A stretch of 64,000 nt of DNA from contig CACYJV010000005.1 in assembly GCA_902774815.1 (NCBI GenBank), forward strand, positions 158,049 through 222,048. Direction: 5' to 3'. This DNA comes from an uncultured Prevotellaceae bacterium (GTDB lineage Bacteria > Bacteroidota > Bacteroidia > Bacteroidales > Bacteroidaceae). Shown here piece by piece: positions 1 through 7,014 of this stretch (position 1 is the stretch's first letter; the number at the start of each line of letters is the position of its first letter). Both the position numbers and the translations under genes were made by a program. Below the pieces are notes generated by a model. It was not told the DNA's origin, did not search any database, and saw only the letters and a list, made by a program, of their open reading frames with translations.

Positions 1-335
1 CCGAAATTTAACAACAAGCCTAATTTGTGATTACTCACATGCAAATAGTTGATAACCTGAGATTCAAATTCTCCTAACAATTCTGAAACAGCCTTTATCT
101 CTACTCCTATCTTATCCTCTATCAGAAAGTCATAATAAAAATCATGTTCAAGTTCAACACCATGAAACACAAGACTTATATGCTTTTCCCGTTCGCATTT
201 TATATTATTCTCTTTTAAGAGTATCTCAAAAGCATCTTGATATACTTTCTCTTTGAATCCGCAACCCATTTCACGATGCAATTGCATCGCAATTCCAAGA
301 ATCTTCTTACTAAGTTCAGGATAAAGTAATGCCAT
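1..335 (-). CDS. GxxExxY protein, 3' end cut by window edge
   Basis: Reading leftward from ATG at 335-333 gives 111 open codons that run off the window. The family motif is visible near residues 24-35 (GCGFKEKVYQDA, i.e. G-x-G-x-x-E-x-x-Y), followed by the conserved acidic/basic core (YDFLIEDKIGVEIKAV) and the end of the family's usual LGLLLNFG stretch. GxxExxY proteins are small (about 120-150 residues), widespread in Bacteroidota and distantly nuclease-like (PD-(D/E)XK); their role is unknown. It lies 33 bases downstream of the dehydratase gene and is probably in the same transcript. A second family member sits at 22,208-22,675. The family call is firm; the biochemical role is not known. 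Confidence 0.8.
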   Translation of the reverse strand, partial: MALLYPELSKKILGIAMQLHREMGCGFKEKVYQDAFEILLKENNIKCEREKHISLVFHGVELEHDFYYDFLIEDKIGVEIKAVSELLGEFESQVINYLHVSNHKLGLLLNF

Positions 336-368
336 TTGAAACAATTCTCTAATTCTCTAATTCTTGAT

Positions 369-1415
369 TTATACTAAATTAGAAATACCTCTTAGCTCAT
401 TCTGAATGTATTCGAGGCTCGCAATCTTCTCCTTCGTCTCTTCAAGGTTTAGCCGGCGAGTATTATCCGAGTTAAACTCCTCGATGGTAGCCCGCTTTAC
501 ATCACCCTCCTTGAAATACTTATCGTAGTTCAGGTCACGGTTATCAGCTGGCACACGGTAGAAGTTCCCCATATCTTCAGCCTTCGCACACTCCTCCTTT
601 GTCAGGAGCGTCTCGTACATCTTCTCACCATGACGAATGCCTATCACCTTGATGTCCTCCTTCCGTCCACCAAACAACTCGCACACAGCCTCAGCCTGTG
701 TCTGAATGGTACATGCCGGAGCCTTCTGCACCAGAATATCACCATTCTGCCCATGTTCAAAGGCAAAGAGCACCAGGTCCACGGCCTCTTCCAGCGACAT
801 GATGAAACGCGTCATCTTCGGCTCAGTCAGCGTGATAGGTGCTCCCTCCCGAATCTGGTCTATCCACAGGGGGATCACCGAGCCACGTGAACACATCACG
901 TTACCATAGCGGGTGCAACAGATACGCGTGTCACCGCTATAGCGTGACTTCGCCACGGCAATCTTCTCCTCTATCGCCTTCGTGATACCCATGGCATTGA
1001 TCGGATAGGCCGCCTTGTCCGTCGACAGGCAGATGACGCACTTCACATGGTTTTCGATGGCTGCCGTGAGCACATTATCTGTACCAATCACGTTTGTGCG
1101 TACAGCCTCCATCGGGAAAAACTCACACGATGGCACCTGCTTCAGGGCGGCAGCATGGAAGATGTAATCTACGCCAGGCATCGCCGAGCGACAGGACTCC
1201 AGCGAGCGCACATCGCCAATATAAAACTTGATCTTATGTGCAACGTCAGGATACTTCGCCTGATATTCGTGACGCATATCGTCCTGTTTTTTCTCGTCTC
1301 TCGAGAAGATTCTGATTTCTCTGATATCAGACTCCAGGAAACGGCGCAGCACGGCATTACCGAAACTTCCCGTTCCACCTGTTATTAGGAGGGTTTTATT
1401 CTTAAATACTGACAT
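369..1415 (-). CDS. Nucleotide-sugar 4,6-dehydratase, CapE/FnlA-like SDR
   Basis: A 348-residue short-chain dehydrogenase/reductase of the polysaccharide_biosynt_2 (CapD/CapE) type. The NAD(P) loop GGTGSFG is at residues 13-19. The active-site block is STDKAAYPINAMGITK at 131-146, where Met142 takes the place of the usual Tyr and Lys146 is kept; this Met-x-x-x-Lys form is known from the inverting UDP-GlcNAc 4,6-dehydratase/5-epimerases (S. aureus CapE, E. coli FnlA). Those enzymes start UDP-L-FucNAc synthesis. The next gene upstream in the transcript (1,865-2,248) resembles WbuC, a cupin often found beside fnlABC, which supports the assignment. The partners FnlB/CapF and FnlC/CapG are not in the window. 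Length and both ends fit the family. Confidence 0.85.
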   Translation of the reverse strand: MSVFKNKTLLITGGTGSFGNAVLRRFLESDIREIRIFSRDEKKQDDMRHEYQAKYPDVAHKIKFYIGDVRSLESCRSAMPGVDYIFHAAALKQVPSCEFFPMEAVRTNVIGTDNVLTAAIENHVKCVICLSTDKAAYPINAMGITKAIEEKIAVAKSRYSGDTRICCTRYGNVMCSRGSVIPLWIDQIREGAPITLTEPKMTRFIMSLEEAVDLVLFAFEHGQNGDILVQKAPACTIQTQAEAVCELFGGRKEDIKVIGIRHGEKMYETLLTKEECAKAEDMGNFYRVPADNRDLNYDKYFKEGDVKRATIEEFNSDNTRRLNLEETKEKIASLEYIQNELRGISNLV

Positions 1416-1864
1416 AATATTGAATTTTAGTTTTTATCCTTGCATTATAGCCGTCCCTTATCAAGGGACTCTAAATGTCCTTAAATACACTTATATCTAA
1501 TACTATTATAGTTTCAAATTTATCGCAGTTTCATTTTATTCAGAAAACATCTAAGACCACGAAACGCCCAAAAATTCTATATCATTCTCACACAGATCTA
1601 AACCATCTAAACAGATTATATTATATTCCGAAAATATCGAAAAAACTAAATACCCCAAAAAGAATGATGAAAAGGATAAAGAGTTTCTTCGAAACGACTG
1701 CACAAACAGTTCTGCTGATTAACAAACGAGTTTGATTAACTCAGCAAAACATGTTTGTAAGGCTTTATAAAGCCGCATCCTTTTCAGAAATCCCTGAAAT
1801 CTGTGAGATCTGTGAGATCCGTGTGAGGAAACCTATTACCAACCTATTACCTATAACCTATTAC
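1416..1864. other. Gene-free 449-bp gap with repeats
   Basis: No convincing gene on either strand. The gap holds a 7-bp hairpin (GTCCCTT-ATC-AAGGGAC, 1453-1469), one copy of a dispersed element with AGATCT-type ends (1586-1828, listed separately) and a short run of near-identical CCTATTAC units directly before the stop codon of the cupin gene (about 1829-1867). Base composition is clearly more AT-rich than the flanking genes. Confidence 0.6.
1586..1828 (-). repeat. Dispersed element with CACACAGATCT ends, copy 1
   Basis: The left end reads CTCACACAGATCTAAACCAT and the right end carries AATCTGTGAGATCTGTGAGA followed by TCCGTGTGAG. The same pair of ends, in inverted order, bounds 29,192-29,331 and 34,761-34,841. 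The ends are inverted relative to each other, so the element can fold on itself. It carries no gene. It looks like a small non-autonomous repeat or a long hairpin placed next to gene ends. Confidence 0.5.
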
Positions 1865-2248
1865 CTACAGCACGTCTTCTGGACGCTGCGGCTCATACGC
1901 TCCATCCTTAGCCTCCAACAACACCGTTCCACTCTCCAGGCATTTCAGGCTATGCCACTGGCCAGCCTCTATGTTCAGTACAACACCCCCCGGCACCATG
2001 TCAATCGTATCCATGAGGTTGCCATCCTCGTCATAGAAATACTCCTCAAAGTGTCCACGAACGCATACGCAAGTCTCCGATGTACTCTTATGTCGGTGTA
2101 TAGGCATCACCGTTCCTGGCTCCAGCGCATTTAGCATGCGCTGCGACTGGTCATCAGGTGTATTTCTCAAATCCAGATTCGCCCTCAACCTTTCCGATGC
2201 TTTTGCTCTCGCAGTCAGTTCATCCAATATTGCTTGTGTTATAACCAT
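1865..2248 (-). CDS. WbuC family cupin metalloprotein
   Basis: A 127-residue single-domain cupin. The metal-site pattern is visible as PIHRHKSTSETCVCVRG (residues 49-65, two His and a Glu) and a later His in EAGQWHSLKCL (103 onward). The N-terminal helix and the EEYFYDEDG strand match the WbuC family, which occurs in O-antigen and capsule loci next to the FnlA/B/C genes; its exact reaction is not settled. It lies between the initiating sugar transferase (11 bases upstream) and the CapE/FnlA-like dehydratase, separated from the latter by a 449-bp repeat-bearing gap. Start is ATG at 2248. Assignment to the cupin fold is secure; WbuC membership is likely. Confidence 0.75.
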   Translation of the reverse strand: MVITQAILDELTARAKASERLRANLDLRNTPDDQSQRMLNALEPGTVMPIHRHKSTSETCVCVRGHFEEYFYDEDGNLMDTIDMVPGGVVLNIEAGQWHSLKCLESGTVLLEAKDGAYEPQRPEDVL

Positions 2249-2258
2249 ATACCTTTCT

Positions 2259-3059
2259 TCAAATCACCTCTCCAGCGTACTCCATCTGTTTCCCCAGCAC
2301 CGTACAGACAATCATCTGAATATCCTTCCAGAACGAGTAGTGTTCGTAGTAAAATCTATTCAGTCTCACCTTATCCGGATAAATTATATTGTCATTATAC
2401 CACACCGCCAACTCCTCCTTGGCTAAGTCTTTTGGCAAATTATCAATTATCAATTCTCCATTTTCAATTTCGCGAACTTTGTTCGCGATCATCTCGTCCT
2501 CCAGCCTATACTTCAGCGTCGCTGGCCCAGTAATTCCCGGCCGCAGCTTCAGAATCACCCTGTCCTCTCCCTCCAGTTTATCTGCATACCCTGGCACATC
2601 AGGCCGAGGCCCCACAAACGACATATTGCCGATGAGTACATCCCACAATTCCGGCAGCTCATCTATCTTATAATGACGCAACTTCGCCCCGAACGGCGTG
2701 ATGCGAGCATCCCCCGCCACGCTCACCGTTGACCATCCCATACTCCCCTTCCCTTCAGGGGAAAGGCTACGGGTAGGCGACGGAACGTCGGGAATGAGAC
2801 TATCTCCCTCTCCTTCGGGGAGGGCAGGGGCGTTTTTGTTCTCCCTCCCTACGGGGGAGGGCTGGGGTGGGGCTTTCATCGTGCGGAACTTATGGCAGTT
2901 AAACAACCTTCCATCCTTCCCTACCCTCTTCTGCACAAAGAACACCGGTCCGCCCGGCATCTTTATCTTTATCAATATCGCAACAACAATAAGTACTGGC
3001 CACAAGAAGAACAGACCAATGAATGAAACGACACGATCAAAAAGGAACTTCACCACCAT
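2259..3059 (-). CDS. Initiating sugar transferase (bacterial sugar transferase family), locus B
   Basis: A 266-residue polyprenyl-phosphate sugar-phosphate transferase of the short (PglC/WcaJ C-domain) type. It has one N-terminal hydrophobic segment (residues 9-32), then PGGPVFFVQKRVGKDG (35-50), FNCHKFRTMK (53-62), the DELPELWDVLIGNMSFVGPRP block (133-153, the catalytic D-E pair included) and LRPGITGP (172-179). It should load the first sugar phosphate on undecaprenyl phosphate for locus B. Between FRTMK and the GDARITPFG block, where relatives have only a few residues, there is an in-frame insert of about 44 residues (63-106) made of GC-rich palindromic repeats; a second, AT-rich insert seems to lie at about 194-211. 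The catalytic blocks are intact, so function is plausible. Confidence 0.85.
   Translation of the reverse strand: MVVKFLFDRVVSFIGLFFLWPVLIVVAILIKIKMPGGPVFFVQKRVGKDGRLFNCHKFRTMKAPPQPSPVGRENKNAPALPEGEGDSLIPDVPSPTRSLSPEGKGSMGWSTVSVAGDARITPFGAKLRHYKIDELPELWDVLIGNMSFVGPRPDVPGYADKLEGEDRVILKLRPGITGPATLKYRLEDEMIANKVREIENGELIIDNLPKDLAKEELAVWYNDNIIYPDKVRLNRFYYEHYSFWKDIQMIVCTVLGKQMEYAGEVI
2743..2877 (-). repeat. In-frame palindromic repeats inside the sugar transferase
   Basis: Three GC-rich palindromic units lie here: 2743-2779, 2804-2832 and 2841-2877. The best has the core CCCTCCCTACGGGGGAGGG, an inverted repeat around TAC, followed by a G-rich tail (CTGGGGTGGGGCT). Read with the gene they encode proline/glycine-rich segments such as PPQPSPVGRE and PSPTRSLSPEGKG, with no stop codon. 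The insert sits between two conserved blocks of the enzyme. The same family is present in four other genes of this window. Confidence 0.85.
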
Positions 3060-3119
3060 TTATTATTATAAAATTTTGTATCAGATTTTTTAAGATTTCT
3101 CGCGAAGCGATTCCTCAGG

Positions 3120-3703
3120 TCAAGGCAAAACCTCCAGATACACCTCATTCCCAGGCATTTCCTTGACCACCCTCACATTGCTGGCTGATATGGCGGAGCG
3201 GTACGAGGCCACGTTGTCTTTCGACACCGTCTCGAAGAGGCGCAAGCCTATTCCGAAGCCCACCTCATTCAGGATCCTGTTCATGGCCGTTCCCAATCCC
3301 TTCCCACGGTAATCAATGTCCACCATACGCCCACGGAACCCCTGTCCATGGAAGAAGCAGCGATTGAAGCAATAGCCTGCTATCCGCTTGTTCGTTTTAT
3401 CCAACAGCACATAACCTAAGAACGCCCCATTCTTCTGCAGTCGCCGGATGCTTTTCTCATCAAAACCATGCGGATGGAAATAAGTATAAGCCTCCTCCGG
3501 CTGGCGTTTGAAGAAATCCACCAGCTTTTCTGTAGGGACATCCTTGATGGGAACATATCATACCCATCCGGAACCATCGTGAAGACAAATCTCTTCAATC
3601 GTTTTCCGTACCTCAGCGAGAACAGTACTCCATTCATCCATTCAATGATATTCCACAGCCAGCTGAGTTTATCTCTTAGTATATGTGCGATTTTGTATAA
3701 CAT
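3120..3703 (-). pseudogene. GNAT-type acetyltransferase, frameshifted
   Basis: Two minus-strand frames together make one protein. The first (start 3703) gives the N-terminus MLYKIAHILRDKL... up to TMVPDGYDMFP; the second continues with IKDVPTEKLVDFFKRQ and a GNAT fold whose acetyl-CoA loop reads DYRGKGLGTAMNRIL and whose end is MPGNEVYLEVLP. The switch happens at about 3545-3555 and needs a single-base insertion or deletion. Intact relatives sit in capsule loci and acetylate a sugar or amino sugar. As it stands only the C-terminal part (from 3521) could be made separately. A 111-bp stretch of its 3' end is duplicated at 5740-5850. A sequencing error is possible but cannot be tested here. Confidence 0.7.
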
Positions 3704-3837
3704 TCTTTTAAGGGGCTTCTATCTCAAGCTCCCGCTACATTCTCTTGTGCCAGACGCTCCTATCAGCTGAAATGCCATCAGCGAGATGCTGAAGGTCAGC
3801 ACTCGCTTAAAAAAGTTTTTAGACATAATCTTTAGTT

Positions 3838-4377
3838 TTAACTACACTCCTCAAGAATACTCACAATCTGCTCTTCCCGTGCTGCATATCCTTCACCTCT
3901 GAGGTAAAGGAGCAATGCTTTCAATGTCGCAATCTCCCCCACACTGTCCAGGTCTCTGAACAATGCTTTGAATCGGTCGTCCTTGTCAGAACCAACCTTT
4001 TTGGTCAGTTTTTTCAAAGAATCCAGTGTGTCAGGCAAGTTGTATGCGCTCAAAGAGACACCAGCCTTGTGTGCCTCGTCAAGGATAAAGTCTTCCACAG
4101 CCTTGTGGATGGTAATGATGTAATGGGGCCGTTCATCGCTCTTGTAAACACTAAGATGCTGCAACCCCGCCACTTTACGGAACTTCTCCAGATACCCCGG
4201 GGTGACTTTGTCGGCATCAATCACGCCTATGGCGAACCGGTTGGCCAACTGTTTCTCCATCACCCCTGTCACTCGCGTACATCCCTTCTGATGGTTCACG
4301 CCAATGCCACCGAGCAGGCTGGAGATAAGGTTCGTATCCACATAACACTCGGGTATAACGCTCAAATCTTTCTCCAT
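3838..4377 (-). CDS. Small partner of AAA ATPase, possibly TOPRIM-like
   Basis: A 179-residue protein whose ATG overlaps the stop of the upstream AAA gene by one base (TGATG), so the two are translationally coupled. A GTG one codon earlier (4380) is also possible. Near the N-terminus it has PECYVDTNLISSLLG, and after a loop the acidic motif GVIDADK, followed by helices. An early acidic residue plus a DxD-like motif in a two-gene unit with an ABC-type ATPase recalls the split OLD-family pattern (ATPase plus TOPRIM nuclease), as in several anti-phage modules, but I cannot show a TOPRIM fold from the sequence alone. No membrane segment or signal peptide is visible. Confidence 0.55.
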   Translation of the reverse strand: MEKDLSVIPECYVDTNLISSLLGGIGVNHQKGCTRVTGVMEKQLANRFAIGVIDADKVTPGYLEKFRKVAGLQHLSVYKSDERPHYIITIHKAVEDFILDEAHKAGVSLSAYNLPDTLDSLKKLTKKVGSDKDDRFKALFRDLDSVGEIATLKALLLYLRGEGYAAREEQIVSILEECS

Positions 4378-5549
4378 CACCCCATAAACGTTTCGTAGTT
4401 AAAGAACACGTCCACGCCGTAGTCGTACATCTGCTGCAAGTCATCATCACTCGCAGCCCTGATGACTGACATCCCTTCATCGCCCACAGGAGCAGCAATG
4501 AAAAGTTTATAGTCACGCTGAGGCCGTTCCAGAAAACAGTTAACCACATACGGGCTGTGCGTTGCAACAAACATCGAGTTCCTGCGGAAGCGGTCTGTCG
4601 ACATCTCAATCAACCATTCCATAAGCTGCACCTGCGTGGGCGGGAAAAGGTTGTTTTCGGGCTCCTCAAGGAAGATGTCGCTCCTCTTGGTATTCACAAA
4701 ATTACGGTAAGTCAGGGCGAGCTTCCGCATTTCAGCACTTCCCACCACAGCCCTTCGCTTATCGCCAAACTCCACGACATACTGCAACTGTGCTATCGAC
4801 TCCATCACCTCTTTGTCCACCTTGCCTTGTGCAAGTTTGTCTATCAGCAGATGCAGGAGCCTCTCATTCTCCGCCTTAGAGGCATAGCTGCTCTTCCTGT
4901 TTGTGTTATACTGGCCGATGCGCAGATAACTGAGGTGAACAAACAGCGGAACCAGCGACTGGAACCCGCTAGAAGTCTCCGATAGGAGCAAGTCCTTCCC
5001 GTTTTTCAGCCTCACGATGTCCGAGTCACTCTCTTTCTTATATGAGTACTGCACACCTGTTGAAAGAATGTCAAGACCTTTCCTACGTGATTTCCGGGCC
5101 TCGTCCCATCCGGAGAAATACTCCAGAAGCGAATCATTCACGTCCACTTTAGTCCAGTTGGAGATGGTTGCGATAAGATTCCTTTCCGACGGGATATAGG
5201 AAATCTTCGACCGGCGATAGTCCCAACGGTCTTTTTTCCACTCCGTCGACATTGTCTGCGACTTGTATTCTATGACCATCCGCTGTGTCTCATACTTGAT
5301 ATAAGTATCCTTCTGGTCATAGTCATACAAACCATAGTATTCTATGAAATGCGTCTTATAGGCATTCTTTGTGACGCCTTCCGGGTCTTGGGTCAACTCG
5401 ACACGCTTCTCAAGCCACGAGAAAAAAGCGGCAATCTTCAGAATGCAACTCTTCCCAATGCTTTGCGGTCCTACAAGGACATTCATCCTTGCCATTTCGA
5501 TTTCTGCCTCCCGTATGGGCCCAAAATTCCGTATGGTAATCTTTTTCAT
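4377..5549 (-). CDS. AAA/ABC-type ATPase of a two-gene module
   Basis: A 390-residue ATPase of the SMC/RecF-like AAA_15/AAA_21 kind. Walker A is GPQSIGKS (27-34), an ABC-signature-like stretch is LSETSSGFQS (189-198), Walker B is DIFLEEPENN (291-300) and the H-loop is ATHSPYVV (329-336, His331). The order and spacing are complete, so it should be active. The N-terminal KKITIRNFGPI is the usual first strand of the family. The small gene 3,838-4,377 follows with a one-base overlap. Such pairs often act in phage defence; nothing in the sequence ties it to sugar synthesis. The module is bounded on both sides by copies of the end of the same acetyltransferase gene, suggesting insertion or recombination within the locus. 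Confidence 0.8.
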   Translation of the reverse strand: MKKITIRNFGPIREAEIEMARMNVLVGPQSIGKSCILKIAAFFSWLEKRVELTQDPEGVTKNAYKTHFIEYYGLYDYDQKDTYIKYETQRMVIEYKSQTMSTEWKKDRWDYRRSKISYIPSERNLIATISNWTKVDVNDSLLEYFSGWDEARKSRRKGLDILSTGVQYSYKKESDSDIVRLKNGKDLLLSETSSGFQSLVPLFVHLSYLRIGQYNTNRKSSYASKAENERLLHLLIDKLAQGKVDKEVMESIAQLQYVVEFGDKRRAVVGSAEMRKLALTYRNFVNTKRSDIFLEEPENNLFPPTQVQLMEWLIEMSTDRFRRNSMFVATHSPYVVNCFLERPQRDYKLFIAAPVGDEGMSVIRAASDDDLQQMYDYGVDVFFNYETFMG

Positions 5550-5637
5550 TTTGTATATTAGCTTGATGCTTTCATTATGTCAGTTTCTTAATACATATCT
5601 CCGTTACTTTCAGGGAACACTTCCCCAATCTACATTG

Positions 5638-5645
5638 CAAAAGTA
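5638..5645 (-). promoter_or_regulatory. Possible -7 box for the AAA module
   Basis: On the minus strand the sequence reads TACTTTTG, a match to the Bacteroidota -7 consensus TAnnTTTG, about 90 bases before the ATPase start. No TTTG is seen at the expected -33 distance, so only half of the promoter is supported. Confidence 0.35.
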
Positions 5646-5728
5646 CGACTTTTTCTGTTTCCGACAGTCCTATTTGATATTTTTAACATAATCCTCGATA
5701 CTTTAAGGCTTTCGTCTTTCGTTCTTCG

Positions 5729-5850
5729 TCAATTAACCACCTCCAGATACACCTCATTCCCTGGCATCTCCTTGACCACCCTCACGTTGCTGGCTGATAT
5801 GGCCGAGCGGTACGAGGCCACGTTGTCTTTCGAAACTGTCTCGAAGAGGC
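5729..5850 (-). pseudogene. Acetyltransferase 3' remnant (duplicate of 3131-3241)
   Basis: Bases 5740-5850 match 3131-3241 over 111 bp with six mismatches. Translated on the minus strand it gives SLFETVSKDNVASYRSAISA and onward to MPGNEVYLEVVN and a stop at 5729-5731. A TAA codon precedes it in frame, so no protein start is available. It is the tail of a second acetyltransferase gene of which nothing else remains. It lies directly after the ATP-grasp gene, where a whole acetyltransferase may once have stood. Confidence 0.8.
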
Positions 5851-5859
5851 TTTATATAC

Positions 5860-6978
5860 TTAGGGATTCAACTTTCCATTCTTTACTAACTTGCCCAAAT
5901 AATACCTCATCTCACCAAGGATTGCCTTCTTGTCATCTGGGTAATAATCATCATAGGCATCAAAACCATTAAATGCGAATACCTGCTTCATCTCCGACAT
6001 GGAAATGCGTAATGAAATCAATCGCCCAACAAGTGTGATTACATCACCTAATATCCATTTTGTCTTGATGCCAATCTTAGCATTTTGGTGGTCATTACAT
6101 TTCCCTGTTGTCGCTAAAGTGTATAAAACCCACGGAATATCAAAACCTGCTGCTATAGGCGTTGCCAATCCTCCAGTGAACCTTGCATTTACTTCAATAA
6201 AGGCCACCTTCATTGTTTGGGGATCATAGCGGAAGTCTATTCCACAGACTCCCTTGAAATCTACATAATCAAGTAGTTTTTTTGCATACAGCTCTAACAA
6301 AGGTTCATCAACGATCTCACGTTGCGTTGTTGTGCCGCCCCCTTCAGTCTTTGTAACCAAAGCTTTGTATACAGAAGAATGATAATAGCCATTCCATCGC
6401 ACGCAATCCACGCTGTAATCAGAACCACCTATCTTCTCTTGTATCAGGTAATCTGTTCCTTGATACTTCTCTGTTAATCCTTTTAAAACCTCCTTTGTCT
6501 TGGGAAAGAATACTCCCTTTGCCGAATTTCCAATAGCCGTCTTAAAAACCACAGGATAATGCTGAACATCATCAACAGCCTTAAATATTTGGGGAATAGG
6601 TACACCAGCCTGTTCCGCCAATTTCGTCGCCTCAGACTTACTACTAAGCATCAGCAGCATATCAGCACTATCGTAAGGAATGATTAGTTCCTTTGGGAAT
6701 TCATCGCGATGCCTCATTATAATAATACTCTCATCATGAGTGGGCAAAAGAACTCGAGGCTTCAATTCTTCAACCCTCTTTTTCAATACATCAATAAAAG
6801 CCCTTTCTTCCGTAAATGGATCAGGGTACACAAAACTACCTGCGCAATATCTTGACATCGTGCAGATATTCTTCGCAGAAGTATCAGCGACCCACACCGA
6901 CAATCCTTTTGAAGACAAACTCCTTAATATATTATATCCAACCCTATTCCAGCAATAGGTTATCAGTATATCGCACAT
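5860..6978 (-). CDS. ATP-grasp domain protein (carbamoyl-phosphate-synthase-like)
   Basis: A 372-residue ATP-grasp enzyme. I place the start at ATG 6978 (MCDILITYCWNRVGYN) rather than the TTG seven codons earlier because the nucleotide-fold strand begins there. Features are an N-terminal pre-ATP-grasp fold, the lysine strand PVVFKTAIGNSAKGV, the LIQEKIGGSDYSVDC strand, and the Mg/ATP block FIEVNARFTGG near residue 270. ATP-grasp enzymes form amide or ester bonds through an acyl phosphate. In capsule loci they are thought to attach an amino acid or similar group to a sugar. The substrate cannot be read from the sequence. It is followed by the acetyltransferase remnant and preceded by a glycosyltransferase 36 bases away. 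Confidence 0.75.
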   Translation of the reverse strand: MCDILITYCWNRVGYNILRSLSSKGLSVWVADTSAKNICTMSRYCAGSFVYPDPFTEERAFIDVLKKRVEELKPRVLLPTHDESIIIMRHRDEFPKELIIPYDSADMLLMLSSKSEATKLAEQAGVPIPQIFKAVDDVQHYPVVFKTAIGNSAKGVFFPKTKEVLKGLTEKYQGTDYLIQEKIGGSDYSVDCVRWNGYYHSSVYKALVTKTEGGGTTTQREIVDEPLLELYAKKLLDYVDFKGVCGIDFRYDPQTMKVAFIEVNARFTGGLATPIAAGFDIPWVLYTLATTGKCNDHQNAKIGIKTKWILGDVITLVGRLISLRISMSEMKQVFAFNGFDAYDDYYPDDKKAILGEMRYYLGKLVKNGKLNP

Positions 6979-7014
6979 AAAAACAAAAGGATTCCTCAAA
7001 TATTACTTTGAAAT

